Positions 51,711-60,312 of a stretch of DNA of 64,000 nucleotides are shown here, in pieces (position 1 is the stretch's first letter; each line of letters starts with the position of its first letter). The stretch comes from an uncultured Pseudomonadota bacterium (GTDB lineage: Bacteria; Myxococcota_A; UBA796; GCA-2862545): positions 1-64,000 of the forward strand of contig CAJXTB010000009.1 of NCBI GenBank assembly GCA_913061235.1, written 5' to 3'. Under the pieces are notes generated by a model. It had not been told where the DNA came from and searched no databases. It was given only the letters and a program-made list of their open reading frames with translations. The position numbers were made by a program, and so were the translations under genes.

Positions 51711-51950
51711 GTGTGAGGTGGCCGTCTGTCCGCGGCTCCCTTCCCACCTCGTGCCTGGGCGATAAACGCCCCAACCTTAGCGACCAACGGGTGAAGCCAC
51801 GTCGAAGGGATAGACCCACGGTTTGCAGGAGAACACGCCGTATTCCTACAAAGTACGGCGAATGGGCAGCCGGACCCGGTGGCTACCGTCTAGGTTACAC
51901 ACCCCGAACGAAAGGCGTCTCGATGTAGGCCCTTTCGCGGGAGGAGGGTC
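51711..51950 (+). promoter_or_regulatory. Leader region with a hairpin before the beta-helix lipoprotein gene
   Basis: 240 bp without a gene. Near its end CGAAAGG (51909-51915) can pair with CCTTTCG (51931-51937) across a 15-base loop. The strong ribosome site GAGGAGG follows at once at 51941. The hairpin could tune translation of the downstream gene; no other regulatory box is clear. Confidence 0.35.
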
Positions 51951-53153
51951 ATGAATCGCATGGTAGGCGGGTTCCTTGCGCTATTGGTCGGTTGCGTCCC
52001 ACAGCCCCAAACAGGCGCCCTAGACGACGTCATCGCAATTGTCGGAACGCCAGAGGCCGATGACGCGTCCATGGCAGAACGGCTCACCGCTCTCGAGGCG
52101 ACAGTCGCTGCCCAGCAGGAGACCATCGGGTCGCTCTCCACCCAGGTCGACAACCTTTCTGGCGGGGTCGACCTGACCGAGCTGGTCGACAACGTCGCCG
52201 CGAACACCCTCTCCGTGCAAACCCTGGAGGATGAGGTCGCCCAAAGCGTGATGGGCATCTTTGAAGACACAACCTTTTCTGTGTCCACCGTGGGCGAACT
52301 CACGGAAACCCTCGCCGAGCTTGCCCAGACCTTCATCTCGTCGGATGCGGTCGTCACGATTGCGCCGCAACCGGGTGAATACCTCTTCACAGACTCTCTC
52401 GTTGTGGACCTCCAACAAGGTGAGCGCGTGCACATCGTAGGCAGCGGCAGTGACGTGGTCTTCAGGTTCACAGGCGACACCGGGGTGATCATTCCGCGAC
52501 GGGCCCACCTCGGTCTGTTCGACGCCATCGAGCTCGACGGCAACAATGACGGCGCGACGAGAGGGTTCGACATTGAAGGAACCGCGAACCTAGGCGACAC
52601 CGTCATTGTGCGCGACTTCGGAAAGGGCATCTGGGTTGGACTCGCGGGAGCGCTGACCGCTGGCACCATCTCCGTGCATTCCAACACCGGCGAGGGCATC
52701 TTCGTCAACGGAATCGCGGAAATTGGGGCAGCCACCATTTCAAACAACGGCAGCACCGGCATCGCTGTGGCCGGAGGCAATGCACTGCTGTTGAATGCGA
52801 CGGTTAACGGCAACGCTTTCGGGATCTCAGTGCAAAGCAGTGCCAGTATGGTCGCCCGTGGAACCATCATCAGCGGCTCCACTCTGTTGGGGGCGCGTGT
52901 CGCACAGGCCAGCCTGGTTCTCAACAACTGCACCGTTTCTGGGAATGGCACCGACGGTATCTACGCAGAGGCCGGCGCCAACGTACAGACCTTCGTCTCC
53001 ACCATCACAGGGAACGCCGGGTACGGGGTCGTAGCGACAGCGAATTCCGCCGTGCGACTGGTCGGAACAGAGTTGGACACCAACACCTTAGGGGACTCCA
53101 ACCCTGCGTTTGGTGCGGGTCGCGACTATTCGCTTGTCGTGGTTGTCGAGTAG
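51951..53153 (+). CDS. Right-handed beta-helix lipoprotein
   Basis: 400 residues with lipobox L-V-G-C (Cys15). A short coiled coil (about 40-70, RLTALEATVAAQQETIGSLS) probably trimerises the protein. From about 120 the sequence is a run of short strands with N-rich turns (ISNNGSTGIAVAGGNALLLN and VSGNGTDGIYAEAGANV), as in pectate lyase-like parallel beta-helices; no catalytic site is evident. The start has GGGAGGAGG upstream. The next gene, a Ser/Thr kinase, starts on the last base of its TAG stop, so the two are coupled. It may be a surface or ligand protein that works with the kinase. Confidence 0.78.
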   Translation: MNRMVGGFLALLVGCVPQPQTGALDDVIAIVGTPEADDASMAERLTALEATVAAQQETIGSLSTQVDNLSGGVDLTELVDNVAANTLSVQTLEDEVAQSVMGIFEDTTFSVSTVGELTETLAELAQTFISSDAVVTIAPQPGEYLFTDSLVVDLQQGERVHIVGSGSDVVFRFTGDTGVIIPRRAHLGLFDAIELDGNNDGATRGFDIEGTANLGDTVIVRDFGKGIWVGLAGALTAGTISVHSNTGEGIFVNGIAEIGAATISNNGSTGIAVAGGNALLLNATVNGNAFGISVQSSASMVARGTIISGSTLLGARVAQASLVLNNCTVSGNGTDGIYAEAGANVQTFVSTITGNAGYGVVATANSAVRLVGTELDTNTLGDSNPAFGAGRDYSLVVVVE

Positions 53154-54817
53154 TGCACCTCGACACCGGGATGGTCGTAGACCGGTACACCGTCAAAGCG
53201 CTCCTCGGTGAAGGGGGCCAGGCACGGGTTTATCTGGTGGAACACCGCGACCTAGGCACGCTTCACGCCCTGAAGATGATGAGCGCGCTCGGTCCGTCCC
53301 TCCGGGAGCGCTTGCTCCAAGAAGGCCGTATTCAGGCCCATTTGCGTCACCCGAACATCGTCACCGTGACCGATGTTGTGACGTCCGGCGCGGCCACCGG
53401 GCTGGTGATGGAGTACATTCGAGGGCCCTCTCTCGGCCACCTGCTGGCACATCGGGCTTTGTGCATCGAGGAAGTCGACGCGATTGCGAGCGCACTGCTG
53501 GCCGGCGTTGGAGCGGCCCACGCGGAGAACTTGATTCACCGCGACCTCAAGCCCGACAACATCCTGCTTGCCGTGGAACGAGGGACCGTCGTTCCCAAAG
53601 TCGCCGACTTCGGCTTGTCGAAGATTCTCGGCGACAACTCCGGGCCCGGCCGCACGCGCACCGGCGGGCTCATGGGGACGCCACCGTACATGTCTCCCGA
53701 GCAAACCAAAGACGGCAAGCACCTCACGGCCCAGTCCGACATTTGGTCCGTAGGAATCATCCTGTACGAGCTGCTGTGCCGCCGGACTCCGTTTCTCGGA
53801 GAGGGCCTGTACGACGTGTTCGCGGCGATTCACCAGGGTGATTTCCCTCTGCCAAGCGCACTTCGCGTCGACACCCCAAGACGCATGGAACGTGCCATCT
53901 GCGCGGCACTAGCCCACAGGTCGGAGGACCGGCCGAAGACCTGCAACGACCTGTGGTCACTGTGGTCAGACGAGCGCGGCGACACCGCTCCAGTGCTTGT
54001 GCGGCCCAATGGTGGGAGCTGGGCGAGCGCGTTCATTGCGGATGTTGAACAGCTCGCACCCGCCAGTGAAAAGCACACCGGTCCACGTCCTCTGGCCAAT
54101 CGCATCGCTGGGCCTCCACCGCCCGTCGCCCACACCATCGAGTTCCCCGACACGCCACAACCACCGGTCCTCTCACCCCCGAAAGCCGCTCCACAACGGC
54201 GTTCGCGACGACCCGCCTGGGCCGTTGGTGCCGGCCTCTTTCTAGCCGCATCGATGACCGTATTCCTGGCCCTGTCGGCCGGCTCAGCCTTCTGGTGGTT
54301 CCAGAACACCCCAAGCGACACGCAGGCGTCGTCGGTCATCGTTGAGTCGAATCCGCTTCCGGAACCCACCGAGCCAGAGCCGATGGAAACGGAAGAGGCG
54401 ACCCCAAGTCTGGAACTCCTCACCAATCCGTCCTCCGCGGACCCGGTCGTTGAGCGGGCCCAGCCAACCCCAACGCCGCAACCTTCGGCCGTCCCAACAC
54501 CCGTCTCCGAAGCCGCGCCCGTTCCCGTTACGTCCGTACCGGAAGCCACCCCGCCCACACCTGTAGTGGAGCCCTCACCGGCCGCCGTCGTCGCAGCGCC
54601 AACCGCTGCCGTGATGTACGAAGGTGCCTTGCTGCTTCGACTGCGAGACGCCCTGGGCAACGCAACGCCTCACGGGGCTGTGGAGCCCGACTTGTACCGA
54701 ATTGAAGTAGACTGGGGCGACGGGTTCGTCCCGGCAGGCCGATGTGGGCGAGTCACAGCAGGAGCACCGGTGCAAATCACCTGCGACGAGCGAATGAAGT
54801 CATGCGCATGTCGCTAA
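53153..54817 (+). CDS. Membrane-anchored Ser/Thr protein kinase
   Basis: 554 residues. The Hanks-type kinase domain (about 10-265) is complete: GEGGQARV loop at 19-26, Lys41 in ALKMM, Glu57, HRDLKPDN at 129-136, DFG at 152-154 and SPEQ in the activation segment. A basic stretch (RRSRRP) precedes one membrane helix (about 355-383), followed by a long Pro/Glu/Thr linker and a short outer domain with two terminal Cys (TCDERMKSCACR). The kinase is thus cytoplasmic with an outer sensor. GTG 53153 overlaps the previous stop (TAGTG). The next gene overlaps its end by 16 bp. Kinases of this layout are common in Myxococcota. Confidence 0.9.
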   Translation: MHLDTGMVVDRYTVKALLGEGGQARVYLVEHRDLGTLHALKMMSALGPSLRERLLQEGRIQAHLRHPNIVTVTDVVTSGAATGLVMEYIRGPSLGHLLAHRALCIEEVDAIASALLAGVGAAHAENLIHRDLKPDNILLAVERGTVVPKVADFGLSKILGDNSGPGRTRTGGLMGTPPYMSPEQTKDGKHLTAQSDIWSVGIILYELLCRRTPFLGEGLYDVFAAIHQGDFPLPSALRVDTPRRMERAICAALAHRSEDRPKTCNDLWSLWSDERGDTAPVLVRPNGGSWASAFIADVEQLAPASEKHTGPRPLANRIAGPPPPVAHTIEFPDTPQPPVLSPPKAAPQRRSRRPAWAVGAGLFLAASMTVFLALSAGSAFWWFQNTPSDTQASSVIVESNPLPEPTEPEPMETEEATPSLELLTNPSSADPVVERAQPTPTPQPSAVPTPVSEAAPVPVTSVPEATPPTPVVEPSPAAVVAAPTAAVMYEGALLLRLRDALGNATPHGAVEPDLYRIEVDWGDGFVPAGRCGRVTAGAPVQITCDERMKSCACR

Positions 54818-55647
54818 GCCCCGTACTTCGCCTCGTTGGGCTTGCGGTCTGCAGTAGTGGAACCGTGGCCTACGGCGCATGTGAAGCCGCCGACGTCGAC
54901 TTCGCCACAGAGCAAGCGCGCCAGGCCTTTGTCGACCTGGACAGCGAAGCGGTATCAGCCCACGCACAGGAGGGGCTGACCCAGCTTCGATGCACCACCG
55001 AACCTCTCACACAGGTCCAACTCTCCCGATTGGCGACGGCGCTAGGAGTCGCCCAGTGGCTCAGCGATGACGGCCCGCATCACTGGTTGTGCACCGCTCG
55101 CTCCTTGGCGGGCGAAGGCGCATTGTCCGCATGGGTCGACCCCGGTCACCCCCTCGACCTTGCGCTCCGCGATGCCGACTGTGGTGAGCCGCAAACCACG
55201 CCCGCCCCTCGCGGAGACCTACAAATCGACGGCGTGCGTGCGACCCGTTCAGCGGGAATTCCACGCGAACGACCAACCATTCTACAGCAGCGAGTGGACG
55301 CGGGGTGGCAGACGACGGTTCTCATGCCATCCGACCCCATTCCGGCGTGGGCCATACCCACCGAAGACACGGGCGCACCCAATCGCACCGCCATGAAGCT
55401 GGGCATTACCGGCGGCGGACTAGCCATCGCTGGCGTTGGAGTCGCGCTGATCACCTCCAGCCATGCGGCCAGCCGAACCTGGCAGCCCGTCCTGTCCGAG
55501 CTGGAGCAGGACGAGTACCGAGGCAAACTCAATGGCCGTGTGGCCTTGGGTGCCGTTCTCATTGGCGTTGGATTGACCGGAGCGGGTGTTGGTGGTGTGA
55601 GCTTGGTCTCCACCGGCCAAACCGTGGGTCTGCGAATCATCCGCTAG
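54802..55647 (+). CDS. Exported protein coupled to the Ser/Thr kinase
   Basis: 281 residues; an N-terminal signal (about 1-26, LRLVGLAVCSSGTVAYGAC) is followed by a helical repeat-like part (about 30-130; four Cys in total) and two C-terminal hydrophobic, Gly-rich helices (ITGGGLAIAGVGVALIT and VALGAVLIGVGLTGAGVG). ATG 54802 lies within the kinase gene, 16 bp before its end, and so is coupled to it. The layout of a periplasmic domain plus two C-terminal helices recurs beside kinases in Myxococcota, but I know no function. Confidence 0.65.
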   Translation: MRMSLSPVLRLVGLAVCSSGTVAYGACEAADVDFATEQARQAFVDLDSEAVSAHAQEGLTQLRCTTEPLTQVQLSRLATALGVAQWLSDDGPHHWLCTARSLAGEGALSAWVDPGHPLDLALRDADCGEPQTTPAPRGDLQIDGVRATRSAGIPRERPTILQQRVDAGWQTTVLMPSDPIPAWAIPTEDTGAPNRTAMKLGITGGGLAIAGVGVALITSSHAASRTWQPVLSELEQDEYRGKLNGRVALGAVLIGVGLTGAGVGGVSLVSTGQTVGLRIIR

Positions 55648-55669
55648 GGGCCCGTGCACCATCGGGGCC

Positions 55670-56542
55670 TCACTTCTTCGGCTTCTTCCCACCGCTTGAA
55701 GACGGCCGACTCCGACTCCGACCCGAGCGCGTGCCAAACACCCGCAGGTTCGTCGTCACAGCACCGGAAGCCAGCAGGTAGCCGCCGAGACCGCCGGGAA
55801 GCGCCCCCACTTCAAGCCGCCCTCCCAAGCCTATTGTGCCAGGGCGTCCGAATGATGCATTGGTGTGGAAGCGCAGGCCAAAGTCGTTGAGTTCCCCTGT
55901 TGGTGCCACGTCGCTCTGGGAGGGCCCTGCGTACACAACATCGGCTCCTACCCACATGAAGCGGTACACACTGCGCGTTCCATAGCCTTCAATACGCGCG
56001 GATTGGCCGACACCACTGCTGAAGAAGACCCCGGCGTAGGGGAGCAACATTGTGGACTGGGTGAGTCCGGAGTCCTCTTTGCCGAGCCGGGTTCGTCCCT
56101 GTCGCACAATGGCGCCAGCGTTCAGTCCAACCTGGGACCGCTCAAGCACGGGCATGCGAGCGGTGTTGGTGTTCGTGTAGCGCGTGTCGCCCGACGTGTA
56201 GGAGTTCTGCTCCAGAAGCACGTCCTCCACCGACCGCTGGGTCTTTGTGCCGTGAAAGGCCACGCCAGCTTCGGCGTGAAACCACTGGCCGCCGTCGTCG
56301 TCGAGGTCGGCCACAGCGAACGTTCCCATGCTGTGTACACTGAACCATGGAGCCAGCTCAGCGAGTGCTGTACCTGAGACGAAGACACGCTGGTCACGCC
56401 CTAGAATGCTCACACCCGCACCCGCGGCCAAGTGAAGGTCGCCCATGTTCAGCTGCACATCATCGACAGCGTAGCCAATCTGACCCTGTGTAGATGTAGA
56501 CGACGACTGAGCAGCAGACAAGGCGATCAATAGCGGCAGCAT
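55670..56542 (-). CDS. Secreted outer-membrane-like beta protein
   Basis: 290 residues with a signal peptide (MLPLLIALSAAQ). The mature part has repeated amphipathic strands with aromatic ends (SVYRFMWVGADVVYAG, LGLRFHTNASFGR in related form), which suggests an outer-membrane barrel. The C-terminus is strongly basic (SGRSRSRPSSSGGKKPKK), which is unusual for a barrel that should end in an aromatic residue. Convergent with the kinase-partner gene and divergent from the FMN reductase gene. No family recognised. Confidence 0.65.
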   Translation of the reverse strand: MLPLLIALSAAQSSSTSTQGQIGYAVDDVQLNMGDLHLAAGAGVSILGRDQRVFVSGTALAELAPWFSVHSMGTFAVADLDDDGGQWFHAEAGVAFHGTKTQRSVEDVLLEQNSYTSGDTRYTNTNTARMPVLERSQVGLNAGAIVRQGRTRLGKEDSGLTQSTMLLPYAGVFFSSGVGQSARIEGYGTRSVYRFMWVGADVVYAGPSQSDVAPTGELNDFGLRFHTNASFGRPGTIGLGGRLEVGALPGGLGGYLLASGAVTTNLRVFGTRSGRSRSRPSSSGGKKPKK

Positions 56543-56742
56543 ACGCGCTCCTCACCGCCCCAATACCCTGACAATCCCAACCGCGAGTGGCGAATGAAAG
56601 AGGCTGAAAGCCGAAGACCATCAGCCGTCGCATTTCCGAACAGGGTGTGCGCGTTTCAGACACAGTCGTACCGGGCTGCTGTGGACTACAGATCCGCACA
56701 CAGCGCGGACTCCACTCGTCCGCCGACGCAAGGAAACCCGAC

Positions 56743-57300
56743 ATGCGACTCGTCGTCTTCGCCGCCTCAAACTCCCGCAAGTCCATCAACAAGGCCCTCG
56801 TTCAACATGCGGCAGAGCGATTCGTTGCCGACGTGGCGCCAAACACGGACGTCACCGTACTGGACCTAAACGACTTCGAGATGCCCATCTACAGCACCGA
56901 CCGAGAACAAGAAGGTGGCATTCCCGACCAAGCACAGGCGTTCTACGACGCCATTGGCAGCGCCGACGCCCTGCTCATCTCCTACGCCGAGCACAACGGT
57001 AGCTACACTGCAGCCTTCAAGAACATCTTCGACTGGTCCAGCCGCGTCTCCATGCGCGTGTTCCAAGACAAGCCAACGGTCATCTTGTCCACATCGCCCG
57101 GTGCCGGTGGCGGCGCGAGCGTCATGAAGACGGCGCTAGGTGCCGCACCACACTTTGGTGCACAGGTGGTAGCGAGCCTCTCAGTTCCACGGTTCAACAC
57201 CGCATTCGACACAGACGCTGGCACTCTTGTGGACGGCGAGCTCATTCAAAAGTTGGGCGAGGCACTACGGGCTCTCGGCACACAGATGCACAGCAAGTAA
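56743..57300 (+). CDS. NADPH-dependent FMN reductase-family flavoprotein
   Basis: 185 residues, the usual size for the family. It has the flavodoxin-like start with phosphate loop (VVFAASNSRKSINKALVQHA), DLNDFEMPIYSTD, ADALLISYAEHNGSYTAAFKNIFDW, given here as SYAEHNGSYTAAFKN, which matches the usual PEYNxSxPxxLKNxxD motif, and STSPGAGGG. It binds FMN and reduces FMN, quinones or similar compounds with NAD(P)H. The start at 56743 has AAGGAAA upstream. It converges on the rtcR gene, 34 bp apart, and seems to be a lone gene. Confidence 0.88.
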   Translation: MRLVVFAASNSRKSINKALVQHAAERFVADVAPNTDVTVLDLNDFEMPIYSTDREQEGGIPDQAQAFYDAIGSADALLISYAEHNGSYTAAFKNIFDWSSRVSMRVFQDKPTVILSTSPGAGGGASVMKTALGAAPHFGAQVVASLSVPRFNTAFDTDAGTLVDGELIQKLGEALRALGTQMHSK

Positions 57301-57334
57301 GCGACACGACTCCGGATGACGTCCGCAACGGGCA

Positions 57335-58912
57335 CTATGCCCCGGACGCCACATCTCCCCACGTCAGCTCAAACCGCGCCAAGTACTTGCGCAGTCGGTC
57401 GGCATCGTTCTTAGAGGTGCGACGCTCCCGCGACTGCGCGAACAACACCCGTCCTGCCGCTGACATGGAGGGACTCTTGGCACACACCGCCAGCACATCG
57501 TTGAGCTGCACCCGGTCAAATCGGTCCAGCTCAGAGGCGGCGTCGCCCAAGATGGCAGCCACAGCGTCCGACACCGCGGCAGTCTGCGGGCTCTGCTGTT
57601 CCAGTCGAATCAGCTCTCGGTCCACGTCATGCACCCGAATCCGGTTGTCATCAGCGAGCGTACACAGGCGCTCAACAGACGCACCAAGGTCGCGAAAGTT
57701 ACCGGGCCAGCTAAAGGACCGGGCGAAACGCAGGTAGCGGTCCTGCGCCTCTCGATTCATCCGAACACGCCGGCCGGTCTTGTCCGAGTAGCGCAACAGC
57801 TCTACATCTACGTTGGGAGCGATGTCTTCTGGGCGGTCGGCCAGTCCAGGCAGTCGGAAGGTCCAAGTGTGGATGCGGGCCAGCAAGTCCCCGCGGAAGC
57901 GTCCACTGAGCACGTCTTGCGACAGGTCTCGGTTCGTTCCCGTCACCAGCTGAAACTGGCTCGTGACCGGTTTGTCGCTGCCAACCGGCAAGAAGGTGTG
58001 GTCCTCGATGGCGCGCAGCAGCATGGCCTGCTCATCCGGGCCAAGCTCCCCCACTTCATCCAAGAACAGAAGCCCGCCATCTGCCGAGCGCAACAGTCCG
58101 TCTCTGTCCGCGTTTGCCCCTGTAAATGCGCCACGTTTATGACCGAACAAGGCGCTCATGGCGCTGTCTCCGCGCAGCGTCGCGCAATTGACCTCGACCA
58201 TGGGCCCTTTCAGTTGACGACGTTGCCGCTTTAGGGCGTAGATCTGCCGCGCCAAGTGTGTCTTGCCAGCCCCCGTAGGCCCCATCAACAAGACCGATGC
58301 TGTTGACCGGACGGCCACCCGTTCCACCTCGTCAATAAGCTGATTAAACGCGAGGTTCTTGGTAGGAATACCCGCCTTCAGCACGTCTCGTGCATCCGAC
58401 ATGCGCTCGGCCATGCGTGAGGCAATCTGGTCATAGCGAGACCGGTCGAGATCGATGAGAAGCAGCTCCGGCAGCTCGGTCTTCTTCGGCGGCGATGTCT
58501 GAACGAGAATGCCAGGAAGAAAGCCTGTCTCCACCAATAAAAACAGGCAAATCTGCGCGACATGGGTGCCGGTAGTCAGATGCACCCACAGCTCATCCGT
58601 CTCGGGGTCGAGCCCCATCGCCTGGGCAACGTCAAAGAGCCCCGCATACACCTCGCCAAAGTCCCACGGGTCCTCCAGCGGAAGGCACACGTGCTCCACC
58701 ACCGTCTTGGGCGACACACTCACCACATCTGTGGCCACCACCCCGGCCAGCCGGTCGTAGCCAGGGTCCGCAACCAGGATGAGACGGTCCACCTGGCGTG
58801 GCGCCGACTGCACAATGCTCACGGTCGGGCGCCACTTGTCCCAACGCTTTTCGCGAGCCCCAGCATCCAACCGAGTGCCGAGCAAGCTCAATACGGTCAG
58901 CGGTTTCTCCAT
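57335..58912 (-). CDS. rtcR: RtcR, sigma-54 activator of RNA repair genes
   Basis: 525 residues. The N-terminal ligand domain (about 1-180) is CARF-like; ELWVHLTTGTHVAQICLFLL holds its Thr-Gly-Thr loop. RtcR is known to sense RNA damage products and relieve self-inhibition. The AAA+ domain has Walker A GPTGAGKTH, the sigma-54 contact loop GAFTGAN (near 262), Walker B GGLLFLDEVGEL, and the arginine-finger region. The C-terminus is a DNA-binding part (SMSAAGRVLF). The start at 58912 has AAGGAG four bases upstream. It is divergent from rtcBA, whose promoter carries a sigma-54 element. Confidence 0.95.
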   Translation of the reverse strand: MEKPLTVLSLLGTRLDAGAREKRWDKWRPTVSIVQSAPRQVDRLILVADPGYDRLAGVVATDVVSVSPKTVVEHVCLPLEDPWDFGEVYAGLFDVAQAMGLDPETDELWVHLTTGTHVAQICLFLLVETGFLPGILVQTSPPKKTELPELLLIDLDRSRYDQIASRMAERMSDARDVLKAGIPTKNLAFNQLIDEVERVAVRSTASVLLMGPTGAGKTHLARQIYALKRQRRQLKGPMVEVNCATLRGDSAMSALFGHKRGAFTGANADRDGLLRSADGGLLFLDEVGELGPDEQAMLLRAIEDHTFLPVGSDKPVTSQFQLVTGTNRDLSQDVLSGRFRGDLLARIHTWTFRLPGLADRPEDIAPNVDVELLRYSDKTGRRVRMNREAQDRYLRFARSFSWPGNFRDLGASVERLCTLADDNRIRVHDVDRELIRLEQQSPQTAAVSDAVAAILGDAASELDRFDRVQLNDVLAVCAKSPSMSAAGRVLFAQSRERRTSKNDADRLRKYLARFELTWGDVASGA

Positions 58913-59038
58913 GATGCTCCTTCCATATATAAGCGTATCTATCTGTATCAGAGCTGAACGAAATTTGCGACGTCTGACCCACACTCAAAACCGCTACGAG
59001 CCCGTCGGTTACGGCCTACTCGCACGAATCAGGCAACC

Positions 59039-59055
59039 CTGGCACGCTTCCTGCT
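59039..59055 (+). promoter_or_regulatory. Sigma-54 (-24/-12) promoter of rtcBA
   Basis: CTGGCACGCTTCCTGCT matches the sigma-54 consensus YTGGCACGrNNNTTGCW at all but two positions. The GG and GC pairs are the required ten bases apart. The start of transcription would lie near 59066, giving a leader of about 20 bases before the rtcB ATG, with GGAGG in between. The RtcR gene is divergent, so this is its expected target. Upstream binding sites for RtcR should lie in 58913-59030; I see no clear repeat there. Confidence 0.85.
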
Positions 59056-59085
59056 TTGGTCTTGGCAACTCACATGGAGGCCAAC

Positions 59086-60309
59086 ATGGCACACGAGACC
59101 CTGACGACTGAGAGCGGAAGCATCAAGATGTGGACCCACGGTGTTCCCGTGGAAGAGCAGGCCAAACAGCAGCTGCGAAATGTGGCATCGCTCGATGTAG
59201 TTCAGCTCCCTGTCGCCGTCATGCCTGACGTTCACGTGGGCTACGGCGCGACCATCGGCTCTGTCATTCCAACCACCGGTGCGGTCATTCCGGCGGCAGT
59301 CGGCGTGGACATTGGCTGTGGCATGTGTGCATCCATGACGAGCTTGACTGCCTCGGATCTGCCGGATGGACTGGCCGGTGTTCGCCGTGCCATTGAGAGC
59401 GCGGTTCCCCATGGGCGGACCAGCGGTCGACGTGGACGTGGAGGACGTGACAAGGGAGCCTGGGGAGAGGTGCCAGACGGCGTGGCCAGCGCGTGGAACC
59501 AGACCCTGGCCACCGAGTTTAAGGAACTGTCCGACAAGCACCGTCCATTGCGAAATACCAACAACCTCCATCACTTGGGTACGCTCGGAACGGGCAACCA
59601 CTTCGTTGAGGTGTGCTTGGACACCGAGGACCGCGTGTGGGTCATGCTGCACAGCGGGTCGCGCGGTGTAGGCAACCGCATCGGGACGTACTTCATGGAC
59701 GTCGCCAAGAAGGACATGGGCGTTCACGTGGCCAACTTGCCAGACAAGGACCTCGCCTACCTGCGTGAGGGAACCGAGCACTTCGACGACTACGTCAAAG
59801 CGGTCGGATGGGCACAGCGCTTCGCTCGGACCAACCGAGCGGTGATGATGCGCAACACCATCGACGCCATGCGTCGTGAGCTCGGCGAGTTCGAGGCAGA
59901 CATGGTCGCAGTCAATTGTCACCACAACTACGTCTCCGAGGAGACTCATTTTGGTCAGCGCGTGTGGGTCACCCGAAAGGGAGCCGTCCGTGCTGGACTC
60001 GGTGAAATGGGAATTATCCCAGGTTCCATGGGTGCTAAGAGCTTCATTGTTCGCGGAAAGGGCAACGCCGACTCGTACTGTAGCTGTAGCCACGGAGCGG
60101 GTCGGGTGATGTCGCGGACCAAGGCAAAGAAGATGTTCACGGTCGAAGACCAGATTCGGGCCACCGAGGGCGTGGAGTGTCGCAAGGACGCCGGCGTTAT
60201 CGATGAAATCCCGATGGCCTACAAGAATATTGACGCGGTCATGTCCGCACAGAGCGACCTGGTCGACGTGGTGCACACCCTGCGCCAAGTCGTCTGTGTG
60301 AAGGGGTAG
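59086..60309 (+). CDS. rtcB: RNA-splicing ligase RtcB
   Basis: Joins RNA 2',3'-cyclic phosphate or 3'-phosphate ends to 5'-OH ends, using GTP and Mn(II). 407 residues, close to the E. coli length of 408. Motifs: VGVDIGCGM, GTLGTGNHFVEV, HSGSRGVGN, NCHHNYVSEE, GSMGAKSFIV and the guanylylated His336 in SCSHGAGR (His337 in E. coli). The start at 59086 has GGAGG upstream and follows the sigma-54 promoter; the upstream in-frame codons lie within that promoter. rtcA follows by 3 bp. Under control of RtcR, it would repair tRNA or rRNA breaks. Confidence 0.97.
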   Translation: MAHETLTTESGSIKMWTHGVPVEEQAKQQLRNVASLDVVQLPVAVMPDVHVGYGATIGSVIPTTGAVIPAAVGVDIGCGMCASMTSLTASDLPDGLAGVRRAIESAVPHGRTSGRRGRGGRDKGAWGEVPDGVASAWNQTLATEFKELSDKHRPLRNTNNLHHLGTLGTGNHFVEVCLDTEDRVWVMLHSGSRGVGNRIGTYFMDVAKKDMGVHVANLPDKDLAYLREGTEHFDDYVKAVGWAQRFARTNRAVMMRNTIDAMRRELGEFEADMVAVNCHHNYVSEETHFGQRVWVTRKGAVRAGLGEMGIIPGSMGAKSFIVRGKGNADSYCSCSHGAGRVMSRTKAKKMFTVEDQIRATEGVECRKDAGVIDEIPMAYKNIDAVMSAQSDLVDVVHTLRQVVCVKG

Positions 60310-60312
60310 ATC

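Noticed and set aside
51890-52951. 353-codon minus-strand ORF opposite the beta-helix lipoprotein
   Set aside because: The product is Ser/Pro/Thr-rich and featureless; the plus-strand gene has a lipobox, a strong ribosome site and coupling to the kinase.
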